A stretch of DNA of 64,000 nt from Clostridia bacterium (GCA_024653205.1 JANLFO010000003.1:83901-147900); one strand, 5' to 3'; positions 26,883 through 35,704 are shown, counted from the first letter of the stretch. Notes: generated by a model from the letters alone, not told the origin. Numbers and translations are program-made.

Positions 26883-27838
26883 GGCCGTGCCTCACCTTCG
26901 TACCTGATCCTGGGGTCCAACAGAACGTAAAGGATGTCTACCACCAGGTTAATGGCCACAAAGACCAGGGCGAAAAGGATTACGCAGCCCTGGATTAAGG
27001 CGAAGTCCCGGTCAAAGATGGCGTCCACTAGGAGCTTTCCCACGCCGGGCCAGGCAAAGATGCTTTCCACCACTACCGCGCCTTCGAGCAGGTGGCCGAA
27101 CTGCAGGCCGATCATGGTCACTACGGGGATGAAGGCGTTCCTGAGGGCATGCCGGGCCACAACCACCCGCTCCGGCAGCCCCTTGGCCCTGGCGGTGATA
27201 ATGTAGTCCTGGCTCAAAGCCTCCAGCATGCTGGACCTTGTCAGCCGGGCGGTTACGGCCGCGGTGGCGCTGCCCAGAGTAAGAGCCGGAAGCGCCAGGT
27301 GCCTTAATCCCCCGTAACCGCACACCGGCAAGAGACCCAGGTGCACCGAAAACAGAAGAATCAACAGCAGACCGAGCCAGAAATGGGGCACGCAAACCCC
27401 GATCAGCGCCCCGGCCATGCCCAGGTAATCAACCAGGGAGTATTGTTTCACCGCCGAAGCCACTCCTACGGGAATGGCGATGAGTAAAGAAACGATCATG
27501 GCGGCGAACGCCAGCTTCAGCGTGGCCGGAAAGCGGAGCAAGATCTCTTCAAGCACCGGCTCGCCGGTGCTCAGGGAGCGCCCGAAATCGCCTCTGATTA
27601 CGTGGTAAAGCCATTTGGCGTACTGCACGTGGAGGGGGGCATCCAGGCCCTCAACCTTTCTTATGACCTCGATCTGCTCGCGAGTAAGATTCTCCGCTCC
27701 ATATCTGGCGATGGCCACCATTTCCGCCGGATCACCGGGGGCAAGGTGCATCAGGAAGAAAGTCAGCACCGTGACCCCCAGGATCACCACCGCCGTCATT
27801 AACAGGCGCCTGGCCACGAACCTGAGCACCGAAACCAC
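26879..27838 (-). CDS. Peptide/nickel ABC transporter permease (DppB/NikB-like)
   Basis: 319 residues, six membrane helices: FVARRLLMTAVVILGVTVLTFFLMHLAPGDPA is the typical first helix and motif. The EAA loop reads DYIITARAKGLPERVVVARHALRNAFIPVVTMIG. Forms the channel with the DppC/NikC-like protein. It follows the binding-protein gene by about 80 bp. Confidence 0.9.
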   Translation of the reverse strand: MVSVLRFVARRLLMTAVVILGVTVLTFFLMHLAPGDPAEMVAIARYGAENLTREQIEVIRKVEGLDAPLHVQYAKWLYHVIRGDFGRSLSTGEPVLEEILLRFPATLKLAFAAMIVSLLIAIPVGVASAVKQYSLVDYLGMAGALIGVCVPHFWLGLLLILLFSVHLGLLPVCGYGGLRHLALPALTLGSATAAVTARLTRSSMLEALSQDYIITARAKGLPERVVVARHALRNAFIPVVTMIGLQFGHLLEGAVVVESIFAWPGVGKLLVDAIFDRDFALIQGCVILFALVFVAINLVVDILYVLLDPRIRYEGEARP

Positions 27839-27919
27839 CCCCAGCCTGCAGAGCTTGCCTGGCCGAGTGTTCGTCCTGGCCTGCCCCGCCTTCAGGGCAG
27901 GCCAGGACGGGGCCGGGCT

Positions 27920-29469
27920 TTACTCGAGGTAGACGCTCTTCAAGTCCAGCCAGGGATCTTCAGCGGTGATCTTGAAGCCCTGCACGTTCTTTCGGGTAGA
28001 CACAATCTTTTCCTCGTGAACAATGTAAAAGGCGGGCACTTCCTCCAGGATCATCCGCTGGATTTGGGCGTAGATGTTTTTTCCTGCTCGTCATTGGTGC
28101 TCCTACCCAACTCGACCAGGCGGTCATAGGCCGGATTGGCATAATGGCTCCTGTAGTTCTTCGAATGGTGGAGCTGAACGTGGTGCGGGTATGGGCCCCA
28201 GACGAAGAAACCGGTCCGCAGGATCAGGTCGAAATTCCCCTCGTTCTCCAGCCGCGTCAGGGCCGCACTCTCCAGCTGCTTTACTTCTACCGCAAAGCCC
28301 GCCCTGGCCAGCTGGGCCTGGACCGCCTCGGCCTCCTTGAGCTCCCTGGCACTCCAGGAAGGCGCCACCAGGAGGTCTATCTTCAGCTTTTTCCCGTCTT
28401 TCTCCGCCACTCCGTCACCGTCGCTATCGCGGTAACCGGCGGCAGCTAGCAACTGCTTGGCCTTTTCCAAGTCCGGGCGGTAAAGAGGCAGATCGGGCGC
28501 GGAATAAAGCATTACCGGGGAGTAGGGACGGCCGCTGGCCGCCACGCCGATGCCGTCCAGAACGTTTTTGACTATGCTCTCGGTGTCAATCGCGTAGGCC
28601 ACGGCCCTGCGCAGGTTGACCTCGCTGAACGGCTCGCGCTTGCAGTTGAAGTGCAGAAAATCGGTAAAGGTGGTTAGCTTGCGGTACACCTCGATGTTGG
28701 GGTCCTTCTCCAGATTCCTAACCTCTTGCTCCGGCGTCTTGATGAGCATGTCCACGTCCCCGGCGGTTAGGGCCAGAACCTGCGTGGAGGGATCAGGTAT
28801 AATCTTGAAAATTACCTTTTCCAGTTTCGGTCTTTCTCCCCAGTACTCTTCGTATCTTTCCACCACGATTTCCTGATCCTTGGCATGGCCGGCCAGGCGG
28901 AAGGGCCCTGTCCCTATGGGGGCAACAAAATTGCCCTGGGCGTCGAGGCTGGTGGGGCTGGCGATCGGCCAGGCCACGTGCGTTAGGTAGGTGGGCAGGG
29001 GAACCGGGGCCTTGCAGGTAAACTTCACCGTGTAGTCGTCTATGGCCTCTATGCTCTCGAACTGAAGCGTCTTGGCCTGAACCACGTAGGTTCTATCGCT
29101 GTAGGAGTATTTTACGGCCTCGGCCGTAAACGGGGTCCCGTCGTGGAATTTCACGCCCCTTCTGAGGTGAAATATCCACACCCTGCCGTTATCCTGGGCT
29201 TCCCACGATTCGGCCAGACCCGGGATCAGGTTGAGGTCCTCGTCCAGCCGCACCAGGGTCTCGTAGATCTGCGCCCAGACAAACCGGGCATCACCGTCCG
29301 GGAACTGGCTAATATCCCAGGTGTTGACGTCGGAGGCAACCGCCACGGTAAGGACCTGCGCCGAGTTCGGGGATCCCCCGCCTTGAGTTGCCGTCTGCTT
29401 CCCGCAACCCGCGAACAAACCCACGATCATCGCGCAGGCAAGCAACCAGGTTAAAGGCTTCTTTTTCAT
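27920..29469 (-). CDS. Nickel/peptide ABC transporter substrate-binding lipoprotein, frameshifted near 3' end
   Basis: Family 5 solute-binding protein with lipobox LFAGC (Cys22) and the conserved WIFHLRRGVKFHDGTPFTAEAVKYS block. The open frame breaks at a run of six A (plus strand T 28077-28082) after residue E-Q-E-K. One extra A restores the frame and the expected C-terminus NIYAQIQRMILEEVPAFYIVH... to TAA at 27920. The break lies about 50 codons before the end, so it may be a sequencing error, transcriptional slippage on A6, or a recent mutation. A His-rich stretch HHVQLHHSK near the C-terminus could help bind nickel. First transport gene after cooC (55 bp gap). Confidence 0.85.
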
Positions 29470-29524
29470 CGAGTTTCCCTCCCTGTTTCGGGTAGTGAAG
29501 AGTACAGTAACTCATGTGTGGCCA

Positions 29525-30313
29525 CTATTCCGATGCAAGGACTCCTCCGAGTCCGGCTCTCAGTTGCACCAGTTCCGGGCGAAGAAGAGCCGTGTTCAGC
29601 GGAAGGCCACGAAGGCCAGCCCGGGCGAGAGCCGGCGAATGGGCTAGCACGCCTTCAATCTCGATGCCCTTTGACGCCAACATTTCTCTCAATACCGACT
29701 CCGTTTCCCCGCTTACCTTGTTCAGGACCGCACTGAAATCTCTCCTTGCTTCCTTAGCCAGTGTCGCCGCCTTTTCAGCCAGGACTACGGCGTCACGGGA
29801 AGGATCGACTACCATCACTACCCTATCGACGCCTTCCAGAACCCCGCGGCCGAAGTGTTCCACCCCGGCCTCGGTATCAACCAGTACCCACTCGCCGGGT
29901 GCCACTACCAGGCGGTTAAGAAAGTCGCGTACCACCGCTCCCATGGGGCAAGCGCAACCTTCCATGGCGTGCTCGATTTTTCCGACCTGCAGCAGGCCTA
30001 TACCACCGCTCCAGGACACGCATTCCGACGGCACGGTGTCCAAGCTAATCTCTTCTGCGAACAGGCGCACATCCTCGTTTTTCTGACCCTGGATGGCAGC
30101 CATGAGCTTTTCCCTCACGGCTGGCTTGCCCCCCAAGTGGTCCATGAGGGTCCTGCCCGGCGGTGCCACCCCGAGCATCGTACTTAGCCCCAGGTTGGAC
30201 TCGTCAGCATCCACAACCAGCGCTTTCCCGTCTTCTCCCAGCCACCCGGCCAACAGGGCCACCAGCGTAGACTTCCCGCTGCCACCCCGGCCACACACGA
30301 GGATTTTGGGCAA
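29525..30313 (-). CDS. cooC: CooC-type nickel-insertion ATPase
   Basis: 262 residues from a TTG with GGGAGGTGG just upstream (PKILVCGRGGSGKST). P-loop GRGGSGKST (8-16), the DADESNLGLS switch and the C-x-C motif (Cys120-Ala-Cys122 in EGCACPMG) are the hallmarks of CooC, a MinD/ParA-fold dimer that loads nickel into carbon monoxide dehydrogenase. No CODH gene is in the window, but the first position in an operon with a nickel/peptide-type ABC importer fits supply of nickel to CODH/acetyl-CoA synthase. Confidence 0.9.
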   Translation of the reverse strand: MPKILVCGRGGSGKSTLVALLAGWLGEDGKALVVDADESNLGLSTMLGVAPPGRTLMDHLGGKPAVREKLMAAIQGQKNEDVRLFAEEISLDTVPSECVSWSGGIGLLQVGKIEHAMEGCACPMGAVVRDFLNRLVVAPGEWVLVDTEAGVEHFGRGVLEGVDRVVMVVDPSRDAVVLAEKAATLAKEARRDFSAVLNKVSGETESVLREMLASKGIEIEGVLAHSPALARAGLRGLPLNTALLRPELVQLRAGLGGVLASE

Positions 30314-30386
30314 TGGGACCACCTCCCTCAATTTCCTGCCCGACCTGAGCGCTACTGGGGCGCGCTACCGGGCCTTCAGACGCAAT

Positions 30387-30438
30387 AGGGCCACGGATCC
30401 ACCCCGGCTCCAGCCGGAGTCGTGGCCTCCGTGGCCCT
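30387..30438 (-). promoter_or_regulatory. Long structured hairpin in cooC leader (copy 1)
   Basis: On the minus strand AGGGCCACGGA and TCCGTGGCCCT form a perfect 11-bp stem that encloses a second GC-rich stem-loop (CTCCGGCT/AGCCGGGG), about 52 nt in all, 74 nt before the cooC start. The 13-mer GGCCACGGAGGCC recurs in a similar hairpin ahead of the hydrogenase gene (63863-63911). No T-run follows, so it is not a simple terminator. Confidence 0.5.
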
Positions 30439-30643
30439 GTGTAAACAAGTCCCGAGCTATGAACTGAGTCCTTCCCTGCTCCAAGCAGGGCAAAGTATTT
30501 CGCGAGGATCGTTGGGTAGGGGGCCCTCTGTTCCCTGGTTCCTCGTACCAGGGGTTTTGAGCGTTAATATTAGTCATTCGCCCTCTTCCTCCCATATTCC
30601 TGCCAGGAATCTTAGTCCAACGTTACGTTACGAAAACGATTGA
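30439..30643 (-). other. Remaining cooC upstream leader
   Basis: No gene. Two further hairpins can form (CCCTGCTTGGAGCAGGG at about 30475-30492 and CCCTGGTACGAGGAACCAGGG at about 30532-30552). A weak promoter-like TTGGAC lies at 30616-30621. The long, folded leader suggests RNA-level control of the cooC-nik operon. Confidence 0.4.
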
Positions 30644-30674
30644 GAAAAGGCCGGCACTCCGGAGAATGCCGGCC
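30644..30674 (-). terminator. Terminator after alkaline phosphatase gene
   Basis: Minus-strand hairpin GGCCGGCATTC / GAGTGCCGGCC followed by TTTTCTC, 35 bp after the phosphatase stop. Confidence 0.85.
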
Positions 30675-30708
30675 CACCCAGGAAGTAGAGAGGAGAACCT
30701 TAGGGCAG

Positions 30709-32346
30709 TTAGGGAACCGCCCCACCCAGAAGAGATAGGGCCTCGCGCGGGAAATACACTTCCTTGCCGTTGAAAACCGTTATGCCCTCAAGCGTAACCG
30801 CTTGGCCATTTACCTCGGCCAGGTTCTTGTTCACCGGCAGCCTCAGCACCGTATTGCCTTTGACCACCTCTAGTACCGGGTGGGAGGGTGCGCTTTCGTC
30901 CCAGAAAACTTGTGCTCCCAAGGCCCTGAAGGCGGCTAGTGCCGGCACGAAGAGTTGCTCGGTCGCCTGCTGCAGGTTGAGGGCCAAGCTCTTTTCCATG
31001 TACCTGGCCACCTTAGTATTCTCCACTACCCCCTCGGGCCGCTGACCGCTCGGCGAGTACACGCCCAGGACAACATCCTCGCCCGTGTGGCCGTTGGTGG
31101 TCCAGCCAATGTGCGCCCGCCGGCTGATTATGGGGCCCAGCACGTAGTTCAGGCGTCCGGCCGGCGCTTCTTTCAGGGCCTTGATTTCCTCCTCGGTAAG
31201 ATCGGTAATCCCATAGTAGGTTCGCACTACCTCCACCAGGTTGCTCCGGTCCGGGTTCAGCTTCTTTTCCACTCCTTCACCGGTCAGTTTGGCCTGCTTC
31301 AAAGGAGCCAGGAAGTCGGAGAGGGTCAGCTTGTCGTAGTTGCTGCTGGTCTGGCCATCGCCAATGCTAATACCACCGTTGCCGTGGTCGGGAACCACAA
31401 TTACTACCGTGCGGCCGTCCCGCTTGGCAAAGTCCAGGGCTGCCCTCACCGCGGCGTCAAAGGCCAGGGTATCGCTTATTACCCCGATGGGGTCGTTGGC
31501 GTGGGCCGCCCAGTCGATCTTGCTGCCTTCTACCATGAGGAAGAAGCCCTCCGGATCGCGGGAAAGCACCTCAATGGCCTTCCGGGTCATTTCCGCCAGG
31601 CTGGGCTCTTTGGCCGGGTCCCGGTCGAAATCGTAGGCCAGGTCCTTGGGCGCGAACATCCCCCATATCCGGTCGGCGGTGGACCAACGCAGCTCCTCCG
31701 GAGTGGTAACATACTCGTAGCCCAGGCTCTTGACCACCTGCACCAGGTCTTCTCCGTCTTTCCTGGCCTTGGCGGCCATATACTGATACCCCCCGCCCAG
31801 CACCACGTCCAGACCCTGGTAGACCTGCTGCTCCAGAATATCGTCGTAATTATTGCGGTCCGGGTAGTGGGCGGAAAAGCCCGCCGGAGTGGCGTGGGGA
31901 AGCTCGCAGGTGACCACCAGTCCCGTGGCCTTGCCCGCGAGCCGGGCCGCCTCCAGAACCGTGGCCACCGGCCGCCGGGCCTCGCTTGGGTCAATCGGGG
32001 CCTGGCCGGGCATGGCGGCCACGTCGGGCAGGACTCCTACGTAACCGGTGTGAGACTTAAACCCGGTGGCAAAGGCGGTGGCCGCGGGGGCGGAATCGGC
32101 AATGGGAGCGTCGGCGGAGTAGGTCCTAACCAAGCCGCAGATAATCTCGTCCATGGCCAGGGGCTTGCCGTCCTGGTACCACCGGGCCAGGGTGATGGCG
32201 TCCAGGCTTAGGCCGTCGGGGATCAGGATGATCGCGTTCCTCACCCCCGACCCGGCAGCCGGCGGCGCCGCCCAGCTCACTGACGCGACGAAAAGCACCA
32301 CAACCAACAGAACTGCCGTCCAAAGCCTCACTGTTCGCGTGCGCAT
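30709..32346 (-). CDS. Alkaline phosphatase (PhoA/PhoB-type), exported
   Basis: 545 residues from the ATG at 32346 (GGAGAGGTGA upstream). Signal peptide VRLWTAVLLVVVLFVASVSWAA. Metal and active-site motifs: ILIPDGLS, the nucleophile region ADSAPAATAFATG (Ser85), EGSKIDWAAHANDP and VPDHGNG. It hydrolyses phosphate monoesters outside the cell. The last about 80 residues (VFNGKEVYFPREALSLLGG) resemble a copper-amine-oxidase N-terminal-like/stalk domain often found in exported Firmicute proteins. A TATAAT at 32391-32396 (minus strand) may be its -10 box. No Pho-regulon neighbours are visible. Confidence 0.92.
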   Translation of the reverse strand: MRTRTVRLWTAVLLVVVLFVASVSWAAPPAAGSGVRNAIILIPDGLSLDAITLARWYQDGKPLAMDEIICGLVRTYSADAPIADSAPAATAFATGFKSHTGYVGVLPDVAAMPGQAPIDPSEARRPVATVLEAARLAGKATGLVVTCELPHATPAGFSAHYPDRNNYDDILEQQVYQGLDVVLGGGYQYMAAKARKDGEDLVQVVKSLGYEYVTTPEELRWSTADRIWGMFAPKDLAYDFDRDPAKEPSLAEMTRKAIEVLSRDPEGFFLMVEGSKIDWAAHANDPIGVISDTLAFDAAVRAALDFAKRDGRTVVIVVPDHGNGGISIGDGQTSSNYDKLTLSDFLAPLKQAKLTGEGVEKKLNPDRSNLVEVVRTYYGITDLTEEEIKALKEAPAGRLNYVLGPIISRRAHIGWTTNGHTGEDVVLGVYSPSGQRPEGVVENTKVARYMEKSLALNLQQATEQLFVPALAAFRALGAQVFWDESAPSHPVLEVVKGNTVLRLPVNKNLAEVNGQAVTLEGITVFNGKEVYFPREALSLLGGAVP

Positions 32347-32512
32347 CCCAATTTCACCTCTCCTCTCGGCATATAGTTCTCGCGGGTGATTATACGCGGG
32401 CAATATTAATCCGGCATTGGCCACCTGTTAGAACTGCGTTGGCAGCAGGTTAGCAGAGCGAAACGCACCGGACCCGTAGGCCTGCTGTTGTGCAACTGGT
32501 TTGCCCCCGCTC

Positions 32513-32541
32513 TTGTCTGGCGCTTCTCCGTCTGATATTCT
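32513..32541 (+). promoter_or_regulatory. Promoter of the HEPN/MNT pair
   Basis: TTGTCT (32513-32518), 17-nt spacer, TATTCT (32536-32541). The expected start near 32548 leaves a very short leader. Confidence 0.6.
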
Positions 32542-32576
32542 GAACTGTGGAGGAGGGGCTAGGTGAGCAGAGCATC

Positions 32577-32969
32577 ATGATCGGTCCCGAGCAGGAGTGG
32601 ATGGATCAGGCTGAATACGACTTTTCCGCGGCTGAGGCCATGTTCAAGGCTCGCAAGTACATTTACTGCGTCTTCATGATCCAGCTTGCGCTAGAGAAAG
32701 CCCTTAAAGCCGTGTTCGTACAAAGGACGGGCCAGGCTCCACCGAGAACTCACAAGCTGGTCTATCTGGCAGAGCTTGCGCAGGCAGCGCTAACTGAAGA
32801 ACAAATTCAGTTTCTCGGACTGCTGGACGCTGTCGGGCCCAGCGCCCGCTATCCAAAGGACCTCAAGGCAGCGATGAAAGAGTACTCGCGAAGGATAGCG
32901 GGGGAGCATCTCGCCCGAGCGAGGGAGATCCTACAATGCGTCAAGAACCAAGTGATACCGAAACCGTAA
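32577..32969 (+). CDS. HEPN domain protein (probable toxin of HEPN/MNT pair)
   Basis: 130 residues from the ATG at 32577 (AGGTGAG 9 nt upstream; an upstream GTG at 32547 lies inside a purine-rich tract and is less likely). All-helical HEPN fold with EWMDQAEYDFSAAEAMFKARKYIYCVFMIQLALEKALKAVFV as the conserved N-terminal block and THKLVYLAELA. HEPN proteins of this kind are RNase-like toxins neutralised by their partner nucleotidyltransferase. The next gene overlaps by 34 nt. Plus strand, unlike its surroundings. Confidence 0.85.
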   Translation: MIGPEQEWMDQAEYDFSAAEAMFKARKYIYCVFMIQLALEKALKAVFVQRTGQAPPRTHKLVYLAELAQAALTEEQIQFLGLLDAVGPSARYPKDLKAAMKEYSRRIAGEHLARAREILQCVKNQVIPKP

Positions 32970-33280
32970 TTCGCGACTTTGTCCAAGCGCTTAGGGAACA
33001 GGGCCTCCGAGTCGACAAGGTGATACTCTTCGGCTCACGCGCCAGAGGCGCCCAAACACCGGATAGTGACATAGACCTGCTGGTCATTTCCCCCGATTTT
33101 GCCGCCATGCCCTTTATGAAGCGTGCCCAGGTGTTGGGTAGGGCCATCGCCAAAGTAAGGAGGCCCGTTGATCCTCTAGCCTGCACTCCTGAGGAGGTAC
33201 AGGTTGAACGCCTCAGCAAGACGAGCTTTCTTTACGACGTTCTAGTTCGCCAAGAAACTATAGAATACGCAGGCTTCTAG
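32936..33280 (+). CDS. Minimal nucleotidyltransferase (MNT, antitoxin partner)
   Basis: 114 residues. The nucleotidyltransferase signature LFGSRARGAQTPDSDIDLLV (about residues 31-50) has the GSRARG loop and the two metal-binding aspartates (D-x-D). MNT antitoxins AMPylate the HEPN toxin in studied pairs. Translationally coupled to the HEPN gene, forming a standard two-gene module. Confidence 0.87.
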   Translation: MRQEPSDTETVIRDFVQALREQGLRVDKVILFGSRARGAQTPDSDIDLLVISPDFAAMPFMKRAQVLGRAIAKVRRPVDPLACTPEEVQVERLSKTSFLYDVLVRQETIEYAGF

Positions 33281-33444
33281 CCGGAGTGAAGCCTTGCGCC
33301 GTCCAAACCGCTGTGAAATGTCTCACTACGAGCACCTGCGCCACCCCGGCGTTTGCCGCGGGCGCAGGGTTTATGGCGTGCTGAGATGTAAGCCCAGGGA
33401 TTACTTGACTGCCAGATAGGCGTTACACCAAGTGAAACGCCAAC

Positions 33445-33651
33445 TCATAACTTGATCTTCCTTACTATCTGGTCCATCTTTACGGGCTCATAATCTTCAA
33501 TAATAAGGCTAATCTCCCCGTACTCTATGCCCCGAATGAAGTCCAGCAGTTTCCTTTCCTTTTCCGTCAGTTCGTCCTCGGTCACCAGGGCTTCCGGCCT
33601 TCTCGCTTCCACGCGCATCACCTTCCCGTGCGAGATTTCCGCCTGGCCCAT
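33445..33651 (-). CDS. DUF2292 (YezD-like) small protein
   Basis: 68 residues from the ATG at 33651, or 57 from the ATG at 33618. The core TEKERKLLDFIRGIEYGEISLIIEDYEPVKMD is the DUF2292/YezD pattern (YGEI-x-I-x-I-x-D-G/E-x-P-V). Its function is unknown; YezD lies in sulfur-related loci in Bacillus. The ATG at 33651 directly follows the T-run of the cobalamin riboswitch terminator, and the only ribosome binding site for it (GGAGG) lies inside that hairpin, so B12 would be expected to repress it. A second family member is at 59638-59781. Confidence 0.75.
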   Translation of the reverse strand: MGQAEISHGKVMRVEARRPEALVTEDELTEKERKLLDFIRGIEYGEISLIIEDYEPVKMDQIVRKIKL

Positions 33652-33654
33652 ATA

Positions 33655-33985
33655 AAGACCCCGGCCTCCGAAAGGAAGCCGGGGTCTTACCCGCCGATGC
33701 CACCACGCCGATCTAAACGGCCTGAGCACGGTTGCAGCTGTCCGCCTTTCCTCGGAAGGCTGGGAGCAGTGGCCGTCGGGGCAGGTCTCCTGGCTTGCGG
33801 CTCCTGGCTTCCCTCCGCCTTCCCGCCCCTCACCGGCGCCAGCGCTGCGCACTTGGCCGCCCGCTAGCCGGACAGTGGCACCCTGGAGGGTTGCTCCCCG
33901 CTCACAGTGGCCGGACCGCCCGGGATTCGCACCCGGTTCCCTCTCAGTCCGCTCTTTCCGCGGAACCCCGACGGTCGGTTATTCG
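33655..33985 (-). promoter_or_regulatory. Cobalamin (B12) riboswitch
   Basis: Minus strand. The B12 box AGCCAGGAGACCTGCC (33780-33800), the upstream core AGGGAACCGGGTG..GAATCCCGGGC and GGCCACTGT (about 33904-33955) and the paired GGTGCCACTGTCC are all present. The expression platform ends in an intrinsic terminator GACCCCGGCTTCC / GGAGGCCGGGGTC + TTTAT (33655-33688). It starts 20 bp after the barrel/SLH gene and lies directly before the DUF2292 gene. A long open frame through it (to 33852) is not protein-coding. Confidence 0.95.
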
Positions 33986-34005
33986 GTTTTTTGGTCTTTA
34001 CCCGT

Positions 34006-35619
34006 TTACCTAGTCCCTACTATTCTTCTCAGCCGCGCCACGCTCCAGGCACATTGGGCGCGGGTGACGGGCTTTTGCGGTTCGAACCCGGGGTAGAGCC
34101 AACCCAAACTCTCTGCCACCCGGATATACCCCTCCGCCCACCCCTTTCCCGGCTCCCGCAAAGCCTCGGTTTCCTTTTCCCGGCCGGCCACCCGCACCAG
34201 GATGGCCATAAGCTGCTCGCCGGTTATGTTTGCCCCTGGAGAGTAGACTCCTTCGCTCGTGCCTCCTACGTACCCCCGGGCGGCGCATACCCCTATGCAC
34301 CCATCTGCCCAATGCCCTGGAGCCACATCCCGAAATACGTCCGAGCCCCGGTTGTTCTGCGTTTCTCCCTTCAGCCCCAGGCCGTACACCAGATACTTGG
34401 CGAACTCCGCCCGGGTCAGCGGTGCCTGGGGCCGAAAGGTGCCGTCGGCATATCCGGAGAGCACGTAGCTGTAGACCAGCTCCATGGTCTCGTCAAAACC
34501 GAACTGGCCCGGCTGGTAGTCACTGAACAGGTACTTCTGGGCCTGGGGCCGGTATTTCTCGTGCAGCAGGTCGTAGACTGATCTTCGGTTGTACGCGTCC
34601 GCCAGGGCGTACAGGGCTTCGTAGGTGGAAATGGCGTTATCGTAGATGGGAAGGTTCTCCTCTTCCCGGAGCACGTGGGTAAAGCTGCCGTCCGGAAGCT
34701 GGAACCTCAGGAGGGCGCTCACCGGATTACCGCCAGAGGGCTTGGTCCACTCCGGCCCCATGGGATCCTGCCCCAAGAGGGTGAGCGCTTGAATCACCCA
34801 AGCGCAGCTTTCCGGATTCTCCGTTCCCCAGGAATGAAACCCGCCGTTGTCCAGTTGCTTCTTCCTGAGGAAGTCCAGGGCCCTGGCCACCGCCGGGTTG
34901 CTTTCGTCCTCGCCGAGGATGGCGAAGGCCATCAAGGCGGCCGCGGTCATGTCTACGTCGGACTCTACGAGTTCGTAGTCCTTGGGGTCGTCGAAGTATT
35001 TCACGTCCCAGGTGAAACCGCCATCCTGATGCTGCTGCTTCTGGAGCCACTCCAGGCACCGATCCCGATTGGGTATCGGCTCGCCCGCGCAGTGCAGGGC
35101 GATGATGGCGAAGATATGGGCATTCACCAGGTCTTCGCCTACTGGCAAACCGGTCTTGTTATCCGCCACCGAATCGGCAAACTTGCCGCTGGGCAGCATG
35201 GTGCTTTTCACGATCTCCACCAGGTTCAAGCCCCCGAAGTTCCGAGGGTCCTTTCCCGCAGCGCACACGCCGATGATGGTGCGCTGAAAGTCGGTATTCT
35301 TGGTTTTGGAAAGCCCGATGCCCTGCCGCACTTCCTGCTCCCGCCACCAGGCACCGTTCTTGCCGTTCACGGTCCACCGGGGCCCGCTCACATCCTCCCC
35401 GAAGCCGAACAGACCCAGGGCGGGCCAGTCCAAGATGCCCCTGTACTCCCGCGGCCGGTAGGCCTCCTGGTAGTAGGCAATGGTTTTCTGCGCCGCCCGG
35501 TACACGTCTTCGCGGCTGAGCCCGGCTGCCGCAGCCGGAGCGGGCCTGAACCACACCGCCGTGAATAAGGCAAGCGTTAAGATAAGCACCGGCGCCAATC
35601 TCGGATTCCTACCCGCCAA
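34006..35619 (-). CDS. Exported alpha/alpha-barrel (prenyltransferase-repeat) protein with SLH anchor
   Basis: 537 residues from a TTG at 35619 (AGGAGGGG just upstream). Signal peptide (LAPVLILTLALFTAVWF..APAAAA). Residues about 35-350 are squalene-oxidase/prenyltransferase repeats (QKQQHQDGGFTWD, DVDMTAAALMAFAIL, KKQLDNGGFHSWGTENPES), the fold also used by the cobalamin-binding domain of intrinsic factor and transcobalamin. Residues about 385-537 carry SLH repeats (SGYADGTFRPQAPLTRAEFAKYLV) that bind cell-wall polymer. DPRNFGGLNL, DGGF and WGTENPES recur in the 2114-residue protein upstream (DPRNVGGYNL, DGGW, WGTYNSES), so the two are paralogous. Leader element 1 precedes it and a B12 riboswitch follows it. 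No cyclase catalytic motif seen; a binding role is likelier. Confidence 0.8.
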   Translation of the reverse strand: MAGRNPRLAPVLILTLALFTAVWFRPAPAAAAGLSREDVYRAAQKTIAYYQEAYRPREYRGILDWPALGLFGFGEDVSGPRWTVNGKNGAWWREQEVRQGIGLSKTKNTDFQRTIIGVCAAGKDPRNFGGLNLVEIVKSTMLPSGKFADSVADNKTGLPVGEDLVNAHIFAIIALHCAGEPIPNRDRCLEWLQKQQHQDGGFTWDVKYFDDPKDYELVESDVDMTAAALMAFAILGEDESNPAVARALDFLRKKQLDNGGFHSWGTENPESCAWVIQALTLLGQDPMGPEWTKPSGGNPVSALLRFQLPDGSFTHVLREEENLPIYDNAISTYEALYALADAYNRRSVYDLLHEKYRPQAQKYLFSDYQPGQFGFDETMELVYSYVLSGYADGTFRPQAPLTRAEFAKYLVYGLGLKGETQNNRGSDVFRDVAPGHWADGCIGVCAARGYVGGTSEGVYSPGANITGEQLMAILVRVAGREKETEALREPGKGWAEGYIRVAESLGWLYPGFEPQKPVTRAQCAWSVARLRRIVGTR

Positions 35620-35651
35620 TGGCTCCCCTCCTTTCCTCAAGCAGCCGACAT

Positions 35652-35704
35652 AAAAACAAGAGGCACCCCCCTGGCGGTGAAGTGCCTCCGGCTTTCCGGT
35701 CGGC
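35652..35704 (-). promoter_or_regulatory. Conserved leader/terminator element, copy 1
   Basis: Minus strand: GCCGACCGGA-AAG-CCGGAGGCACTTCACC, then the complementary GGGGGGTGCCTC and a T-run (TTGTTTTT). GCC/CCGG..CCGG/GGC can form a small hairpin that shares AGGC with the larger terminator stem, so the two are mutually exclusive. It ends about 35 nt before the TTG start of the barrel/SLH gene. Copies 2 and 3 are at 47690-47747 and 59511-59566. Confidence 0.65.

Noticed and set aside
30955-32211. 418-codon plus-strand frame opposite alkaline phosphatase
   Set aside because: No domain, poor start; the minus-strand phosphatase is unambiguous.
33445-33852. Long open frame covering the riboswitch upstream of DUF2292
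   Set aside because: The first about 67 codons are the cobalamin riboswitch and its terminator; only the DUF2292 part is credible coding sequence.
34070-34100. tRNA-like GGTTCGAACCC string
   Set aside because: It lies inside the SLH-coding region of the barrel/SLH gene with no acceptor or anticodon arms.
34006-35619. Terpene (squalene-hopene) cyclase function for the barrel protein
   Set aside because: No DXDD-type catalytic motif or membrane-insertion channel was seen; signal peptide plus SLH anchor and DUF4430 relatives favour a binding role.
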